Shown here: positions 45,801-57,379 of the stretch, piece by piece
How the letters are laid out: each line of letters opens with the position of its first letter
Position numbering within the stretch: position 1 is the stretch's first letter
DNA from: Hemibagrus wyckioides
Taxonomy: Eukaryota > Chordata > Actinopteri > Siluriformes > Bagridae
Assembly: GCF_019097595.1 (NCBI RefSeq)
Contig: NC_080727.1
Location: forward strand, 7,779,501-7,843,500
Direction of reading: 5' to 3'
Length of the DNA: 64,000 bases
Made by a program: the position numbers and the translations under genes
Notes under the pieces: model-generated
The model's database searches: none
Told to the model about the DNA's origin: nothing
What the model saw: only the letters and a program-made list of their open reading frames with translations

Positions 45801-48240
45801 TCTTATCCCACTCTGTATGTTTGAATGTATGTGTTTTAGTGCATGCTGGCTTCCTTCCAAGAGTGATGCTGAATATCTCCCTACAAGTAGTGGCGCTACT
45901 TTTAATAGCGAGGCAGTAAATGAGCTATTTTCAAAATAATGTAGATTTCCTGGTAAGAACTTAGCATTGTAACATACCATAGCACCTATTACTTTTTCAC
46001 ATAACCAGATCTTTGTGTCAAACATATATCATTTTAACCGAGTTCGGTAGTAATTAGGGGACACGTCTAAAGGTGCACCTTAACTTGCACAGAAGATAGA
46101 TGAAAACAAGACTATTGTATATCCATTTATAAGTGTAAATGCGTTAATTAAAGGCGGACACATGAAGGTGAGTAGCTTGTTGTTGATTCCCAAGCTGGTT
46201 AAGTTACAAGGGTGGATCAGGAGTGATAGCATTCAGGCATAGTTTAGCATAATAGTGCAAGGATGGCGAGTATGATTATTCATGTTGCAGTCAATTCCCA
46301 AACATAGCACTTTAATTCAATGTCATATGATTTACTTTTCTCTGGTCTGGCACCTAAGAGGTGGAGGTCTGACCAGCTCAACCGAGTCCTGAAATCCTTC
46401 CTGAAATACTTACACTAGCACTTAAAAACTTGCCAAATGCTGTAAATATTAATGCAGGTTAATAGGTTAAAAGGTTAATATAAACTAGCTGGATATTTAC
46501 AGAAACTAACCAGAGCAGTGGAGTGAGCCTTCGGTTTATTTATTTATTATTGCTGCAGTTAAGTAATGTTAACGCATAAAACATATATAGAAGTAAATTT
46601 AGCTCTTTCTGTGTGTGTGTGTGTGCGTGTTTAATTAGTATAAACGTGCGTTCTTGTGTTTGAATGGATGTGTGCTGGCCTTGCAAACAACAAGCCGTGT
46701 GTGTTGGTGTGCAATCAGTTGGTGTGTTGGTTTTATGCGTTTATTCTTTGTTGACATTATGTGTGTGTGCTTCTAAGTGCTGTGACTTAGCAGCAAGTAG
46801 GTGTATAGCGCTCTGTGTATTCATTTCTATAGCACTGATAGAGTCACACTTATTTAACTCTTCACCAATGAATCGTTTGCAGTAAAGAAATCGAGACAAT
46901 TTAATCAACCTACGACCCACTGACCTTCACTACACACACTCACACTGCCTCATATCTTGAGGAAATCTTTAGCCTCTTTTCCTGTATTATCCATCCGAGT
47001 TCAAGCCTATTCGAGGCAGGTTGAATGAGTAGCATTTTACACACAGCCAAGTTCATTCTCTACATTGTTTTACCCTTCTCTTTTACACTTTCTAAACATA
47101 ATCGCTACACACCTTCCTTGATTATACCCTTTCACTGGCAGTGAAGCTCATGTGCAAAAGAGACCGGCACATCCTTTTTATTCTATTGGCTCTACCATCA
47201 TCGATTTCAGACTTGCATGTTCGAGCTATACAAAGTGCTTTTTAGGTAATGCTTTGAAAATGGCGTTGACAAACATGGCCATGTGAAACTAAATTATGAT
47301 CCTTTGAATAAGCATCTGAATAATGCTGGACTTGGAGACGGATGAAAAAGCTTTCCCATAATGCTTCACTTCAGGGCTCATCTGCCCACCCCTTCTCCCT
47401 TCAAAAATCATAAAATATCATATTGAGCCATTGAATGAAATCAGTTTTCTGGTATTTTCTCACATGCAGAGATTCTCTTGGAACAAATACACTTTGATGC
47501 TTTCATTTAAGAAGAATTTCTTGGGTTTTGACTTTCCTAAAAAAACTAAATTAATGATCTAAAATGAGAAGATAGAACCACCAAAATATATGATGAAGAT
47601 AAAGTGATAAAGACAGATTAACTGCCTAATACAGACCAACAACTACCGAATACAGGCTTATACCTGGGAATACTGGAAATACTGGGAAACACCTCACAAA
47701 GGACAAACTATACAAACCTAATGGGGGTTATATGGGGAGGGGGAGGCTGATGGATGTAGTGTAAATACTAAATATGGATCTAAAACAGCAACCACATACA
47801 AAATATTGTGAATACTGTACTATAACATGCAAATAACTAAAGATATAGGTCTATAACTGCTATATTGGGACCTAAGTAGGGTATACAACTACATAATACA
47901 TATCCACATCTAGCAGACACAACCCCTATACCTAAAAAATGAGCCAACACGTCACAAAAGCCATACCACAACCACAAGCAAATAATGGAGATAATAGATG
48001 AAGATTTAGGCCAAACAAATGAAAAGGCAAAATCTGAATATTGGTAAACAACCAAATGTGATAATTTGGTCCTTCATATGAGTTAATTGTGCCCACAAAT
48101 ACATAATAAGGGACCATGAATAAGAATACACTACAAAAACTAGCAAGTAATAAATATAGAACGTTAAAGGGTAATCATAAAGGCAACTAACAATAATAAC
48201 ACAGACCCTGAAGACCTTGTCCTACATACTGCACACTTTC
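45801..48240. other. Non-coding DNA, nothing recognised
   Basis: About 2.4 kb of mostly single-copy AT-rich sequence with a GT tract near 46.61-46.63 kb. Short frames on both strands have no recognisable domain. The stretch 47.6-48.2 kb is A-rich on the plus strand with many 'ATACTGG' and 'CTATA' words but no clear repeat period. Confidence 0.5.
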
Positions 48241-48257
48241 TCCACAGGAGAAAGAAA

Positions 48258-48301
48258 AGGTCAAAGGTCACAACAAGGAGCACAGAAAAGGCCAAAGGTC
48301 A
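48258..48301 (+). promoter_or_regulatory. Two DR1 nuclear-receptor-type sites
   Basis: AGGTCAAAGGTCA (48258-48270) is a perfect DR1. AGGCCAAAGGTCA (48289-48301) is a DR1 with one substitution. They lie 31 bp apart (about three helical turns), same strand, inside near-duplicate wording (AGAAAAGGTCAAAGGTCACA and AGAAAAGGCCAAAGGTCACA). Receptors such as RXR heterodimers or HNF4 bind this arrangement. No nearby gene is visible. Confidence 0.45.
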
Positions 48302-48676
48302 CACAGACATTCCTGATCATCACAGGTTCCTGCAGCAGCAGCACCATCTGTGGATCAAGTCCAGGACTACAGGATTACATGCTGTTGCAAACAATATGAA
48401 GACACAACACTTTTACTGACACTCTGGTCTTTTCCCCCAACTTTTAAACAATATTTAAAATCATTGTAACTTAAATGACACTATTTGCTATATCACTATA
48501 CAAAATAGATAGATTAATCACAAAAAAGCTTAGGGTCTAAAATTCGTACTCCACTTCTAAAACCTGTTTTTACTTCATCAGTTATAAAACTAATCCACAC
48601 TGAGAAAGCTCTATGAGTCAAGATTATTGGAACGTCCTGTTCCTAGAATGTTTATTTCATTATTACACAATAACAC
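48302..48676. other. Non-coding DNA
   Basis: Single-copy, nothing recognised. Confidence 0.5.
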
Positions 48677-48905
48677 ATACACTCAATGGCCACTTTATTA
48701 GAAACACTATATTAATACCAAATAGCACATGTTGTGCATAGTACATGAGATGCTTTCCTGCTTAGCGTGATTATGAAGAGTGATTTAAAAAGATCAGCAG
48801 TTTCTGTAATGCTCAAAACTGCCCTTATAACACCAACAACCATTCTTTCTTCATTCTGATGTTTGATTTGCTGAAACTCTTGACCTGCAAGAGTTTATAC
48901 ACTGC
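48677..48905. mobile_element. Tc1 family-A terminal derivative (copy 5)
   Basis: The left end ACACTCAATGGCCACTTTAT (48680-48699) is the best-preserved family-A terminal repeat in the window. Inverted 5'-half sequence then follows: GATCAGCAGTTTCTGTAATG, ACACCAACAACCATTC, CATTCTGATGTTTGATTTGC and AACTCTTGACCTGCAAGAG. The right end is truncated. No coding capacity. Confidence 0.8.
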
Positions 48906-49214
48906 TGATCAGGTTGTTCAGGTCCTGATACTGACATAATTTGCATTGTGCCCATTGTGCTCTGTATATTCATCTCTACCACTGTCTGTAAATAACCTTT
49001 CAATGATCTGATATTATCTCTGATTTTATGGAATATTGTTTTTATAAAATGTATAAAATTGCAATAGTGGCTGATAGCTGTTAAAATAAAACATTTCCTT
49101 GTAATGGACCCAGACAATATAACTTGATTTTCATTTCTTTTACCTCAGGGTATTCAGTGCATACAAACTTTCACAATGGAATTTTAAGTTTTATATTTCC
49201 CCAGACTGGAAGTC
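48906..49214. other. Non-coding DNA
   Basis: Single-copy, nothing recognised. Confidence 0.5.
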
Positions 49215-49270
49215 ACACACACACACACACACACGCACACACACAGACACACACACACACACACACACAC
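49215..49270. repeat. CA microsatellite
   Basis: CA tracts interrupted by GC and GA. Immediately upstream of a GC-rich block. Confidence 0.95.
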
Positions 49271-49440
49271 TCCTGCCTGCACTGGCTTGTCTGTACCCGC
49301 CTAACTGCTTTAAGTTCTAATCAAACATCATTTAGGTTCCATCTCAGCCCCGTTCCCGCGGGAACTGCCACCCCAGCGACGGTCGCCAGGCAACTGGGCT
49401 CTCATTTCTGAAGTGTCGCTTTGCATTATTGTCTTCACAC
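49271..49440. other. GC-rich block with RFX-type X-box
   Basis: About 170 bp of CpG-containing, non-repetitive sequence between CA and CT microsatellites. GTCGCCAGGCAAC (49382-49394) fits the X-box consensus (GTNRCC, short spacer, RGYAAC) bound by RFX factors, which drive ciliary genes. Also 'CCCGTTCCCGCGGGAAC' (49350-49366), a near-palindrome. Could be an enhancer or promoter; no transcript evidence. Confidence 0.42.
49382..49394 (+). promoter_or_regulatory. X-box (RFX) site
   Basis: GTCGCC, one-base spacer, GGCAAC. Both half-sites match the consensus exactly, in one of the few CpG-rich places of the window. Confidence 0.4.
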
Positions 49441-49468
49441 TCTCTGGTGATAGTTTTGGTCCTACATA

Positions 49469-49536
<68 letters not shown>
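49469..49536. repeat. CT then CA microsatellite
   Basis: CT tract with one TTT break, followed directly by a CA tract (49513-49535). Confidence 0.95.
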
Positions 49537-49537
<1 letters not shown>

Positions 49538-50139
49538 ATGTGAAATACACTGTAAGTTCATTTACACACAACAAAACTGCTAAGCTTTCCAAAGTAGAGT
49601 AAAATACAAAACATTGATAATTATATACAAACCACTATACAATCATATATGAATGAATACGCCTTCAGGAAAGTCATTTAAATACATATATCGTTCACTC
49701 ATAATCAAACAGAATACACAGCTAAATAAATTGAGGTCATAAATTGTCACACACACAAACACACACACACACACCGAGTAATCAGTATACATGAATGCAG
49801 CCACTGAAATACACACACTGCACTTGACTGCTCTCTTTGAAGTTAAAACCAAAAAGAGCTATTCATTATCCCAGTAATATATCAACATTTTGTCTCATGT
49901 TAAACCCATATAATGGTGGCCGTTTAAATAAACACACAGTGCTTGACAATAGCTGCTTTTGAAGCGTACAGATTTCCAAAGGCCCTGAAAACAGAATGGA
50001 CAGATGCATACAACAACAGCAATAAGGCAAAACTACACAAGTTAAAAAACAGTTAAAACTACACAAGTTAATATGAAGTGTTATGAAATGAATAGAAATT
50101 GTGAATAGAAATTAACAGGATATATCATTAAGAGGAAAG
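49537..50139. other. Non-coding DNA with CA tract
   Basis: CA tract at 49749-49773. Otherwise single-copy with no recognisable frame. Confidence 0.5.
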
Positions 50140-50345
50140 CGATCTGCTATCATTGAGAGATCATGAGTTTGAATCCTGATCTCTGTGGGAAACGGATGGT
50201 TTCCTCTGTCCTTCCTGTCAATCACAGTGATACTAGTAATTGGGGGCGTATGTACTGTATGTAGAAGAGGTAGATAGCGCTTTCCTCTCGGTCTGTTATG
50301 CTGCCCTGTGATGAATTGTTAGCAGCAGTTTGAATAGATGTGGTT
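50140..50345 (+). repeat. SINE-like copy (family S3)
   Basis: GAGATCATGAGTTTGAATCC (box B) near 50157, then GGTTTCCTCTGTCC, TCCTGTCAATCACAGTGATA, AGATAGCGCTTTCCTCTCGG and GCCCTGTGATGAATTG. Related to 38313-38460. The tRNA-like box suggests a polymerase III origin. Confidence 0.58.
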
Positions 50346-50733
50346 GACCAGCTTCACTTGTTTCAGAGGAAGAACATGTTAGCTTTCACCCAGCCTGGAT
50401 GGCAGCTATATGTATAAGAGGAAATAGCTGACTGGTGACCAAAGTAGGGAGAAAATTTAGGGGTAAAAGACAAAAATACAGAATGACAAGAAGCCACAGG
50501 AGAAGATGACAAGCCTTAGAGGACAGGATCTGTATTTGCTGCCTGTTAAGAGAGGTAGAAATTGGGAGTGTAAATAATACTGAACAGTATGTATGTAGAA
50601 ACATCTACAATGGATTAAGCTGGGCTTTATCAAAAAGTGTGTAAAGTCCCTGAGAAACCCTGTTTGGAAACTTATGGGATAGATGCTTATTTGTGTTTGG
50701 ATGCAGCTTCTGTCAGTCATTTTATAGACATTA
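50346..50733. other. Non-coding DNA
   Basis: Single-copy. The opposite-strand frames here have no recognisable domain. Confidence 0.5.
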
Positions 50734-50858
50734 TTCTCTACAGGTCTCTAGACCATGGGGACGGAGCTTCATTATATGCCCTACAGGCCACTATACCATG
50801 GGGGCGGAGCTTCATTATATACTCTACAGGCCACTATACCATGGGGGTGGAGCTTCAT
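50734..50858 (+). repeat. 43-bp minisatellite, about three units
   Basis: Units start at 50752, 50795 and 50838 with ACCATGGGG(G/A)(C/T)GGAGCTTCAT wording, exactly 43 bp apart, plus a partial unit in front. Each unit carries CTACAGGCCACTAT. Neighbouring plus-strand frames run through it because 43 is not a multiple of three and the units differ; they are not genes. Confidence 0.95.
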
Positions 50859-51690
50859 GAATATGGGCAGGAATCTAACCATTATAGACCTAATCATGGA
50901 CAAAAAGAGACTAATCTTACTTAATACACCTTTAATCTATAACTGCCATAAACTCAGAGGAACAAACTAAAAAACACACTGAACAAACTGAACACACTCA
51001 TTCACTCCAATTTCCCATTTACATCCTTTTGCTAATTTTAATTGTTATGCTGCTGCATAATTTTTTCTCTCCTTTTTTTAATCACATCTTATTTTGTCAC
51101 CCAGATGAACAGCTATATTACGACACTATGACTGTTATGACTTTAATACTGTACATGCTCTCTTAGACTTTACTTGAGCGACATGTTTTTATGTTTCTGT
51201 ACAGTACCAGCAGCAGGATCTTCTTCACTGTCATGCCAATAAAGTTTCGTAGAGTTGAGTTGAGTTGCCCCTAAAACATAAAGAGGTAGTTAGATGGCCA
51301 CATGCTCGAGACCTGGATAAAAATCACATGAGTAGACGCTACGGAATGTGAGGCTTTTTACAACACATTGGGGAACAGAGGTCGTTTTGGTATGCGTGTG
51401 GGTTTTCACTTATATTCAAAATGAACATCCAGCAAGCAGTGATAGAAACAAGTTCACACACACATTCACAAGCCTACATGTGTTAATTTGGAGGAGCCTA
51501 GCGTGCGTGAACGCGCTGGGTAATCCAGGAAGAATCTTAGCACCTTTGAACACTGGAAATATCTAACGTCAGCCCTCAGATGACTTTTTTAAAGCATAAA
51601 ATCGACTTTGAATTGAGAGAGGAAAGGAAAGAAATGCAACGCAATACAACAATCAGCTGTCGATGGGAACGTGTTGACGGATGACAGAAC
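50859..51690. other. Non-coding DNA with a possible retroelement 3' end
   Basis: At about 51170-51268, 'GACTTTACTTGAGCGACATG', 'CACTGTCATGCCAATAAAGT' and a TTGAG repeat resemble the 3' end of a LINE or SINE with a short tandem tail. No coding part is attached. The rest is single-copy. Confidence 0.4.
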
Positions 51691-51935
51691 TTATTTTTGC
51701 GTCAGTGCTACGGTTTGTATGCAGTCATGAGTCTGTGGTTGTGTGTGGGTGTGATTGTACACCGTGCGTGTGTGTGAGTGTGTGTGTCCCGGCACTAGGA
51801 GCGGCATACACTCTGAATGCATTAGCTAGCACACGTGTGTTAGCCTAACAGGCCGGCGTGAGGTGCGAACACGTTTGAGGAGCCTCACGCAATTACCCGC
51901 AATAAACCCAATGCCACAGCTGTTCATTTCTTAGG
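51691..51935. other. Candidate conserved non-coding block with GT tract
   Basis: GC-richer, CpG-containing sequence around a short GT tract (51764-51787). 'GGCCGGCGTGAGGTGCGAAC' and 'CCTCACGCAATTACCCGCAA' are single-copy, with a homeodomain-like AATTA within. No coding potential was seen. Confidence 0.38.
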
Positions 51936-52772
51936 CCTCTGGGAAAAAAAGTGTTAGATTTACCACTTCCATGTCTAGCTGTCGATTCTTATCCCTAAGA
52001 GGTTCCACTTTTTTTCTTCGTTCTCCATTTTATTGTACAATTTGCAGATTTGTTCAAGTGGTGTATAAAAGAGAAAATGTGCTCCAGTAAAGCAGTGGGC
52101 ATTCGAGACACTACAGTACTCATTACAAAGTAGTAGTAATGATAATAATTTAGATATGTTGATCAAATAGCTTGATTCCCGCTCCTTTTGAATCCTAATG
52201 ACCCTCACGGGGCAATTCTATTGGGTGACGATAGTCTAAAACACTATTGAGAATTTGTTTCCATCAAGTTAAAGTAATGTATTCATCCAAAAACGTTATT
52301 ATGTAATAAGTTACAACTTATTTATGATTATATCTGTGCCTTTTTTTTCAAGGGCTTCTAAAAATTAAAGAAACAACCTAATATGAACACATTTTTTGGA
52401 TAATAAAGTGATATTTTTCCAGCCAGAACGTGTCACAGGGCATCTGCTTGAGACTAGATGTGTCCATGGGGGACACAACAGAAAGGTCATGCGAGTAAGA
52501 TTTTACTTTCACACTGGTTGAGTGAGCAGTCACATACGCAACCATAGACCAACACAAACATGTAGCACAGCATCCTTAGTACATGCCTGATCAGGTTGTA
52601 GTGGTTTACAATAGGATACTAATTGGTTTATAATGCACTTATGGAAATATTATAATATATAATATATATTGATCTGCCATTACATCTGTCAGCTTGCGTC
52701 AGCAAAGAATTAGTGTCTATAATGACCTTAGTAACTACACTGACCTAATAGTTCCTTATGGGCCATTGATTT
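51936..52772. other. AT-rich non-coding DNA
   Basis: Nothing recognised. Confidence 0.5.
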
Positions 52773-53009
52773 CTGTTGTAGAAAGGACATTAATCAGTTA
52801 CAGTTACATTATTTAATGTTTAGTGTCACCCAAATAAGGATGGGTCCCCTTCTGAGCCTGGTTCCTCTCAAGGTTTCTTCCTTATTCCATCCCAGGGTGT
52901 TTTTCCTTGCCACCGTTGCCACAGGCTTGCTCATTAGGGATAAAATAGTTTAAATAGTTTAATTATTAAATTTAATGATTTACTCTTATTTATTTATTTA
53001 TTTATTTTT

Positions 53010-53048
<39 letters not shown>

Positions 53049-53166
53049 TTCATTTTCATTTCCCCCCTCCCCTTTCTCTGTTTTTCTTCTTTTGTAAAGC
53101 TGCTTTGAGACAATGTTCATTGTAAAAGGTGCTATACAAAATAAATTGAATTGAATTGAATTGAAT
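52773..53166 (-). repeat. CAATT-ended interspersed repeat, copy 3
   Basis: Inverted relative to 1548-1880: GTAGAAAGGACATTAATC, GTGTCACCCAAATAAGGATG, GAGCCTGGTTCCTCTCAAGG, TTTTTCCTTGCCACCG, TAAAGCTGCTTTGAGACAAT, and an end of four TTGAA units (53150-53166). A (TTTA)n tract (52984-53050) sits inside it. Confidence 0.88.
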
Positions 53167-54059
53167 AACAAACTAAATTGATTAGAATATATTACAGATA
53201 TGATAAACTACAGGACATGACGAGGATGATGAACTGGAGTGATATAGCTGAGGTTGAGGAACTGAGGAATGAATTTTTTTTGTGCATTCCAATGTTTCCA
53301 GAAATATTCCCTAGGAGGCACATTGGTAAGATTCTTGTCCCATGAGTATAAACCCAAATCCAGATACAGATATAGGTATTTGGAGCACTCAACAAATACA
53401 TGTGATGGAAAATTTTACAAGGAGAAGTTGTTTGTGAGGTTCTGAACTTCTGTATGCATGACTAGACGTTCTTTGTGACTAGAAATTGTTATGACCAGAG
53501 ATTGTTTGTGCAAAATATTATAGGGACAGAACTGGACAGACTAGATGGCAGGACTCAAGGTTAAGACTCAGGGCTATCAGGATGAGTTGATGTTCAGGCA
53601 TTGTAACGTAGGCAATGGTTCTCCGTTCCTTAATCCTGTTTTGTGTTTGAAATCTAATTATGAATACTCAATGTAACAAATAATCAGGGCCCTTCCAAAT
53701 CATTTGTGTGGAGAGTGTTGGGTCCTGTTGCACAACAGCATAAATAAATTGTGTACCTTTTTACTCTTGCCAGTGTGCTGTTTTCACAGCAAGTTGTTAG
53801 GATTCCGTGTTTGAGAGTCGACTTTGGGGATTCCTGCGGAGGCGTATGGGCAATGACGCCTTGAAGGCTGTTAACTTCACCTCGACTGCATGATTGGCTA
53901 TGAGCAAATGTATGTATTTTTGCATTTTGTATTTATGTGCTGCTGCTGAGGATGTACCCATGTGGACTACCTGGCGATACATGGTGAGACCATGGTGATG
54001 GCATTGAACTGCTGTTGCTGCCATCAGTCTTGCACTTAGGTCTCCATACGCTGATGTTC
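53167..54059. other. Non-coding DNA
   Basis: Mostly single-copy. The 110-codon minus-strand frame ending near 53.93 kb runs partly through the next repeat and is not a gene. Confidence 0.5.
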
Positions 54060-54345
54060 ATACTTATATATAAAAAACTCAAAAGCTCCTGGTTACACAA
54101 CTCCACTTGACTATATACAGCTGTAGAAAGGACATTATTTATAATCACACTCTCTGGTGTCACCCATATGAGTCTGGTTCCTCTCAAGGTTTCTTCCTCA
54201 TATCGTCTCAGGGAGTTTTTCCTCACCACTATTGCTACTGGCTTGCTCATTAGGGATAAATACAAATAAAATTTTAATCTTTGTCATTTTTATTCTAAAT
54301 TTGAATATTTCTATAAAGCTGCTTTGAGACAATGTCCAAAACCTT
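54060..54345 (-). repeat. CAATT-ended interspersed repeat, copy 4
   Basis: Same order as copy 3: TAGAAAGGACATTATTTATA, GAGTCTGGTTCCTCTCAAGG, GGGAGTTTTTCCTCACCACT, TAAAGCTGCTTTGAGACAAT. The CAATT end is lost. Its minus-strand wording happens to stay open, giving a frame with RRYEEETLRGTRL, which is repeat sequence rather than a protein family. Confidence 0.85.
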
Positions 54346-54875
54346 TAAGAGTGGTATTCAGGTAAGATTCCAAAAACATGGTAGGGTTCATTAAAAAAAT
54401 AAATCACCTTCAGTCATAGATTTAAACTTCCAAACAATTGTAATGTATCTATACAACAGAGCACAAAGCAGGAAACACATATGGGGGGCTTGTGCAGATG
54501 GGCAAGAGTGCATGCTGTGTGTACAGAAGGTGCAAACATATGTTGTGTGACAAAGTCAGCATATACAAGGCTGAGAGCTGCAGTGGCAGAACAACACCCG
54601 TGTTTTAATAAACCTTAAATACTAGCTAGGATCAGATAGAGTGTGTCTCATACAATGCTGTGGGTCAGAGAAAGGCCAAATCGTGATCAGCTCTGAACGA
54701 TTAGCTCCATGCAGCCCGCGCTCTTTTCTGTATATTTGGTTTAAGGACGTAAGGCATGCCTTCCTAAATTATGCAGTTTGTGGAGAAAATGTTTACTGAG
54801 AAGGGTCATCCTTCTCTTATAAATAAAGGTCTTAAATGGTTCTTTAATACCCATGGAACCTTTCCATGTTGTCTC
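54346..54875. other. Non-coding DNA
   Basis: Single-copy. Nothing recognised. Confidence 0.5.
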
Positions 54876-55118
54876 GAACAGTTAAGGCACTGGGGTGTTT
54901 GGTGGGGTGATTGGAAGATCAGGGTTCAAGCCCCAGCACTGCCACTGTTGGGCCCTTGAGCAAAGCCCTTAACCCTTACTGCTCCAGGGGTGTTGTATCA
55001 TGGCTAACCCTGCACTCTGACCCTAATTTCCAATATTTGGGACATGCAAAGAAAGAATTTCACTGAGCTGTAATGCATATGTGATAAATAAATGCTTCCA
55101 TTCTTCTTCTTCTCTATT
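54876..55118 (+). repeat. tRNA-type SINE
   Basis: ACAGTTAAGGCACTGGGGTG (box A), ATCAGGGTTCAAGCCCCAGC (box B), GGGCCCTTGAGCAAAGCCCT, TATCATGGCTAACCCTGCAC, AAAGAAAGAATTTCACTGAG, then a TTCTTCTTCT tail. The tRNA-like head, body and simple tail are all present. Related to 43350-43576 and the outer SINE at 42497. Confidence 0.85.
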
Positions 55119-55505
55119 CTATCATTGCATGTAAGGTTCTCTGTAGTGGACAAAAAAGGATCTTTAGACTATAACATGTCATAAATAAATATAAAATGGG
55201 GGTTTGTTTAATTTACTGATTACTGAAGGTTATTTGGAGAACCAAAAATGGTTGATCATGCTGCTACCATAATACTGGACTATTGGAATATCCCCAGGTT
55301 CAAGGTACAAGATATTGTAACTGTTAATTAATGCTAGACATATGTAATCTTTTTTGCACAAAGCCTAGGTGCAGATTTTTTTACATTCAGAAATTCATTT
55401 ACATTCTGTAAATAACAATAGCCTCTATCTCCTAAAATAAGTCTTTTATTGCTTTTAGTAAAAAAAAATGTTTTAATTTCACTTAATTCCTAATTAGATA
55501 AATTG

Positions 55506-55541
<36 letters not shown>

Positions 55542-56085
55542 ATATATTTATATATTTATTTATTTATTTGATTTTTAATTGTTTAGGGTTCCTTTGCAGA
55601 ATTTTTTTTTTTTTTAGATCTCAAAATCAAATTTTATTATTGTTTTTAGAAATACGGGTTATATCAGATAAAACAAACGAACACACAAACAATCACCAAG
55701 TTAATATGAATTTAAATTATAGAAAGTATTTTAGGTGTTAATGGTGGTGTTATTCTTTTAGTGGAAGAAAAAAAAATAATTGTGCATGAGGCGTACTCTA
55801 GAATAATATAAATTACAGCAATGGGCTGTTCATTCATGTCAGAAATGTCAAATATTACCTAAACATATCAACCAGCATGTTTCAGCATGGGAAAGGGAAA
55901 AAGATATCATATTGATAACGAGAAGATGCATTAAATGGTGATGGATTTGTAATGAACATGTTTCTGTGGAATTTACTTCAGGAAAATTTCTTACAAACTG
56001 TGCAGTGCTTCTACAGATAGACAGGGAAGTATAACGGATATAATGGGACTAATGGGAAGCTTTAAAACAATGTGATTGGACGAGT
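55119..56085. other. AT-rich DNA with TTTA array
   Basis: (TTTA)n-type array at 55507-55570 and a T run at 55600-55614. Otherwise single-copy and AT-rich. Confidence 0.6.
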
Positions 56086-56301
56086 AATGTAACCCTGCAG
56101 AACCCTGCCGTTTCTTCACTCGTCCTGGCCCTCGAAGGTTAATGCTGCAGGCTGGAGGGGACATAAATAGGCGATGTGAGCGACTTTTAATTAAATAAGC
56201 ACTCCTTAAACACTCTCCTGGGCAGCACTGCTTTTGTTTGAGGATGATTGATTGAGTGCTATCTCTTTAGGCTGGGCCATTTGTTTCTCTGCTCCTTTCG
56301 T

Positions 56302-56342
<41 letters not shown>

Positions 56343-56480
56343 GTTTATGAGGGCTGTATTTCTCCTCAACCCTGACGCAGTAACGAGCCTGGAGGCCACG
56401 CCCCCTCCCTTTTCTCCCAGGGTGCTGCAGGGCAGAGTGCCCTGTTTTAAATGTGAACTCAATCTTCTGCTTGCCATCAC
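56086..56480. other. Candidate conserved non-coding blocks around a CT tract
   Basis: GC-richer 56090-56245 ('CCTGGCCCTCGAAGGTTAAT'), then the CT tract 56306-56336, then GC-rich 56340-56460 ('AACGAGCCTGGAGGCCACGC'). Both unique pieces are single-copy. Short frames on both strands have no domain. Confidence 0.38.
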
Positions 56481-57379
56481 CACTGGGTGTTTTTCTTTTT
56501 TTTCAGACCGGTCAAAAGAAATGATAAAACGATGAAACTATGTTATTGTGCTCCATGGAGCTGAGAGAGGTATGACAAGTGCTGTATTTTAACTTCTCTG
56601 GCTGTCTGACTCATGGACCAAACTCTTCATAAAACAAATATAATTTTTTTTTTTTAAATGACCAAAGGTGTTTGTCCATGCAGCAGAATTTAGTTCTTAC
56701 CTCCTCTTACACTCACACATTCTCGCTTTCCCACCTACTGTACCTTATCTTACGTCCTCTTTTTAAAAACGCTCATGAAAATGTTTCCCTCTTTCCTTTC
56801 TCCAGCCCACATTTCTCCTTCCTCACATTAATCTTTCTTTTTTGTCTGCCTTGCTTGCTCATCCATTTTTTTCACCCTTTGCTCCCGCTCTGCTTTCTCC
56901 TCTCCTGTCCTCTCTCAAGTGACGGCCTGATAAGGTCTGATGATTTCTAGCTACGTGAGCTACGACAGCAAGGGACTTCCTCTGTGCTGCAGCTTAGCCG
57001 CTCATCACAACCGGAGGGGATTGTGGGAATTCTGATGGCAATCCTCTTTCTTTTCTCTCTCCCCCCTCTCTGTCTTTCTCTCTCTTTTTTAAAGACAACC
57101 TAAGATAAAGTCTCTCATCCTGTGGTTTGACAGTCTCAGGAAAGACAAAGAGTTTCAGAGAGATTAAGAGGCAGACAAGCACAGCAGAGAAAGTCTATCA
57201 GTCTGAGACAATATAGAACACAAAACACTTCATCCGGTGCATCTTTATCATCTCTGTCCTTTTTCTTCCATATGCTGTGGTTACTTTAGCAATGTATATC
57301 TAGCACTTCCTGTGCACATCTAAGCTGATCAAGAAGAGACTTGCTGGATTATAAAACTGTCACAGCCACAATTATTCAT
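56481..57379. other. Pyrimidine-rich and non-coding DNA
   Basis: Plus strand pyrimidine-rich at 56.70-56.92 kb. At 56915-56935 TCAAGTG (NKX2-type) and TGATAAGG (GATA-type) lie close together in a GC-richer piece. No gene recognised. Confidence 0.4.

Noticed and set aside
53933..54265. 110-codon minus-strand frame
   Set aside because: Overlaps copy 4 of the CAATT-ended repeat; the same wording in copies 1 to 3 is interrupted, so it is not under coding selection.
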